Shown here: one piece after another, positions 63,614 to 64,000 of the stretch | Numbering within the stretch: the stretch's first letter is position 1 | Layout: every line of letters starts with the position of its first letter | Origin: Bacillus sp. DNRA2 | GTDB lineage: Bacteria; Bacillota; Bacilli; Bacillales; Cytobacillaceae | Direction of reading: 5' to 3' | DNA: 64,000 nt | Assembly (NCBI RefSeq): GCF_012843265.1 | Contig: NZ_JABAIT010000021.1 | Location: 1-64,000, forward strand | Translations under genes and position numbers: made by a program | The notes under the pieces: generated by a model | What the model was told of the DNA's origin: nothing | Databases searched by the model: none | The model's input: only the letters and a program-made list of their open reading frames with translations

Positions 63614-63970
63614 TTACTTTGCGATAGCAGTAATTTGGTTCTTAAGCTCAGTAAGAATCTTTTCGCATTGTGATACTAATGAGCTTGGGAAGTCTTCGCC
63701 TGCACCGTACTCAACACCATGTGGGAAATAATACTTTCCAAGTAATGGTGTAATTAAGCGGATATCTGCTCTGTGAGCCCCTACATCACCTTCAGCATAC
63801 CCTTGAACACGTAAGTAAAAAACGCCTTCTTTTAACTCGAATTTTCTGTCGTATGTAACTCGATCGTAATCCCATGTTGCTTCGCGAACTAAACCTTGTT
63901 CTAGCATAACATCATCTAGACGTTTTAGTTCGACCTTTGCATTTTCAAGACCAGTATTTTCAAATTTCAT
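63614..63970 (-). CDS. yugN: YugN-family protein
   Basis: A 118-aa soluble protein. MKFENTGLENAKVELKRLDDVM and ATWDYDRVTYDRKFELKEG match the YugN-like family of Bacillus; no function known. GGGGAGGGACAAAA precedes ATG 63970, so nine further in-frame codons upstream are not used. The upstream promoter region extends beyond the window. Confidence 0.88.
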   Translation of the reverse strand: MKFENTGLENAKVELKRLDDVMLEQGLVREATWDYDRVTYDRKFELKEGVFYLRVQGYAEGDVGAHRADIRLITPLLGKYYFPHGVEYGAGEDFPSSLVSQCEKILTELKNQITAIAK

Positions 63971-64000
63971 TTTTGTCCCTCCCCAGACTTTACACAATCC

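Overview
The window is a low-GC chromosomal segment of an endospore-forming member of the Bacillaceae. Gene content and order follow the Bacillus subtilis ykvS-ptsHI-...-pdhABCD-speA-...-ylaF-typA-...-ftsW-pycA-cta stretch closely, with local gains and losses. Spore-related genes (a Spo0E-like phosphatase, a YjcZ-type peptide, a YhcN/YlaJ lipoprotein), frequent TTG/GTG starts behind strong Shine-Dalgarno sequences, and classical hairpin-plus-T terminators after most units all fit. There are no rRNA or tRNA genes, CRISPR arrays, prophage or insertion-sequence transposases. The assignment rests on recognised protein sequences and synteny; the species cannot be named.

Layout. 0-6 kb: CPBP protease, ykvS, a Spo0E-like gene, ptsHI (without ptsG), ykwC. 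6-24 kb: patA, a CorA-type channel, ykyB, ykuE, a C39-like secreted protein, ykuI, a YetF-type membrane protein, an MBL hydrolase-glutaredoxin pair, ykuJ, darB (ykuL), a DHA2 exporter, ccpC, dapH-dapL, ykuU, ktrC. 24-29 kb: rpoY-rnjA, ykrA, defB, small spore and lipoprotein genes. 29-38 kb: pdhABCD, the dual-function sRNA gene SR1/SR1P, speA. 38-50 kb: yktA, yktB, ykzI, suhB, the yla cluster with typA and the PhoH-like ylaK, ylaN, ftsW. 50-64 kb: pycA, ctaA divergent from ctaBCDEFG, a DUF420 (CtaM-like) gene, an AI-2E family permease and yugN.

Physiology. The genes describe an aerobic carbon core: sugar phosphorylation (HPr/EI), pyruvate to acetyl-CoA (PDH) and to oxaloacetate (PycA), control by CcpC and, through SR1, probably CcpN, and a caa3 oxidase with its haem A synthesis and assembly factors. 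PatA, DapH and DapL are the three steps special to the acetyl branch of diaminopimelate synthesis. DarB, KtrC and PycA connect to c-di-AMP signalling in B. subtilis or Listeria.

The most unusual content is a dispersed element present at eight sites, in lengths from about 20 to 180 bp. The best copies end in perfect 12-bp inverted repeats and contain a structured core predicted to fold as a multi-arm, cloverleaf-like RNA. All eight copies lie downstream of a gene and in its orientation. The four that keep an internal stem lie between a stop codon and a terminator or the next gene; the four short or decayed ones lie beyond a terminator. A second, unrelated cluster of short palindromes lies at 44.4-44.6 kb. 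Two very small ORFs (23 and 11 codons) are also reported.
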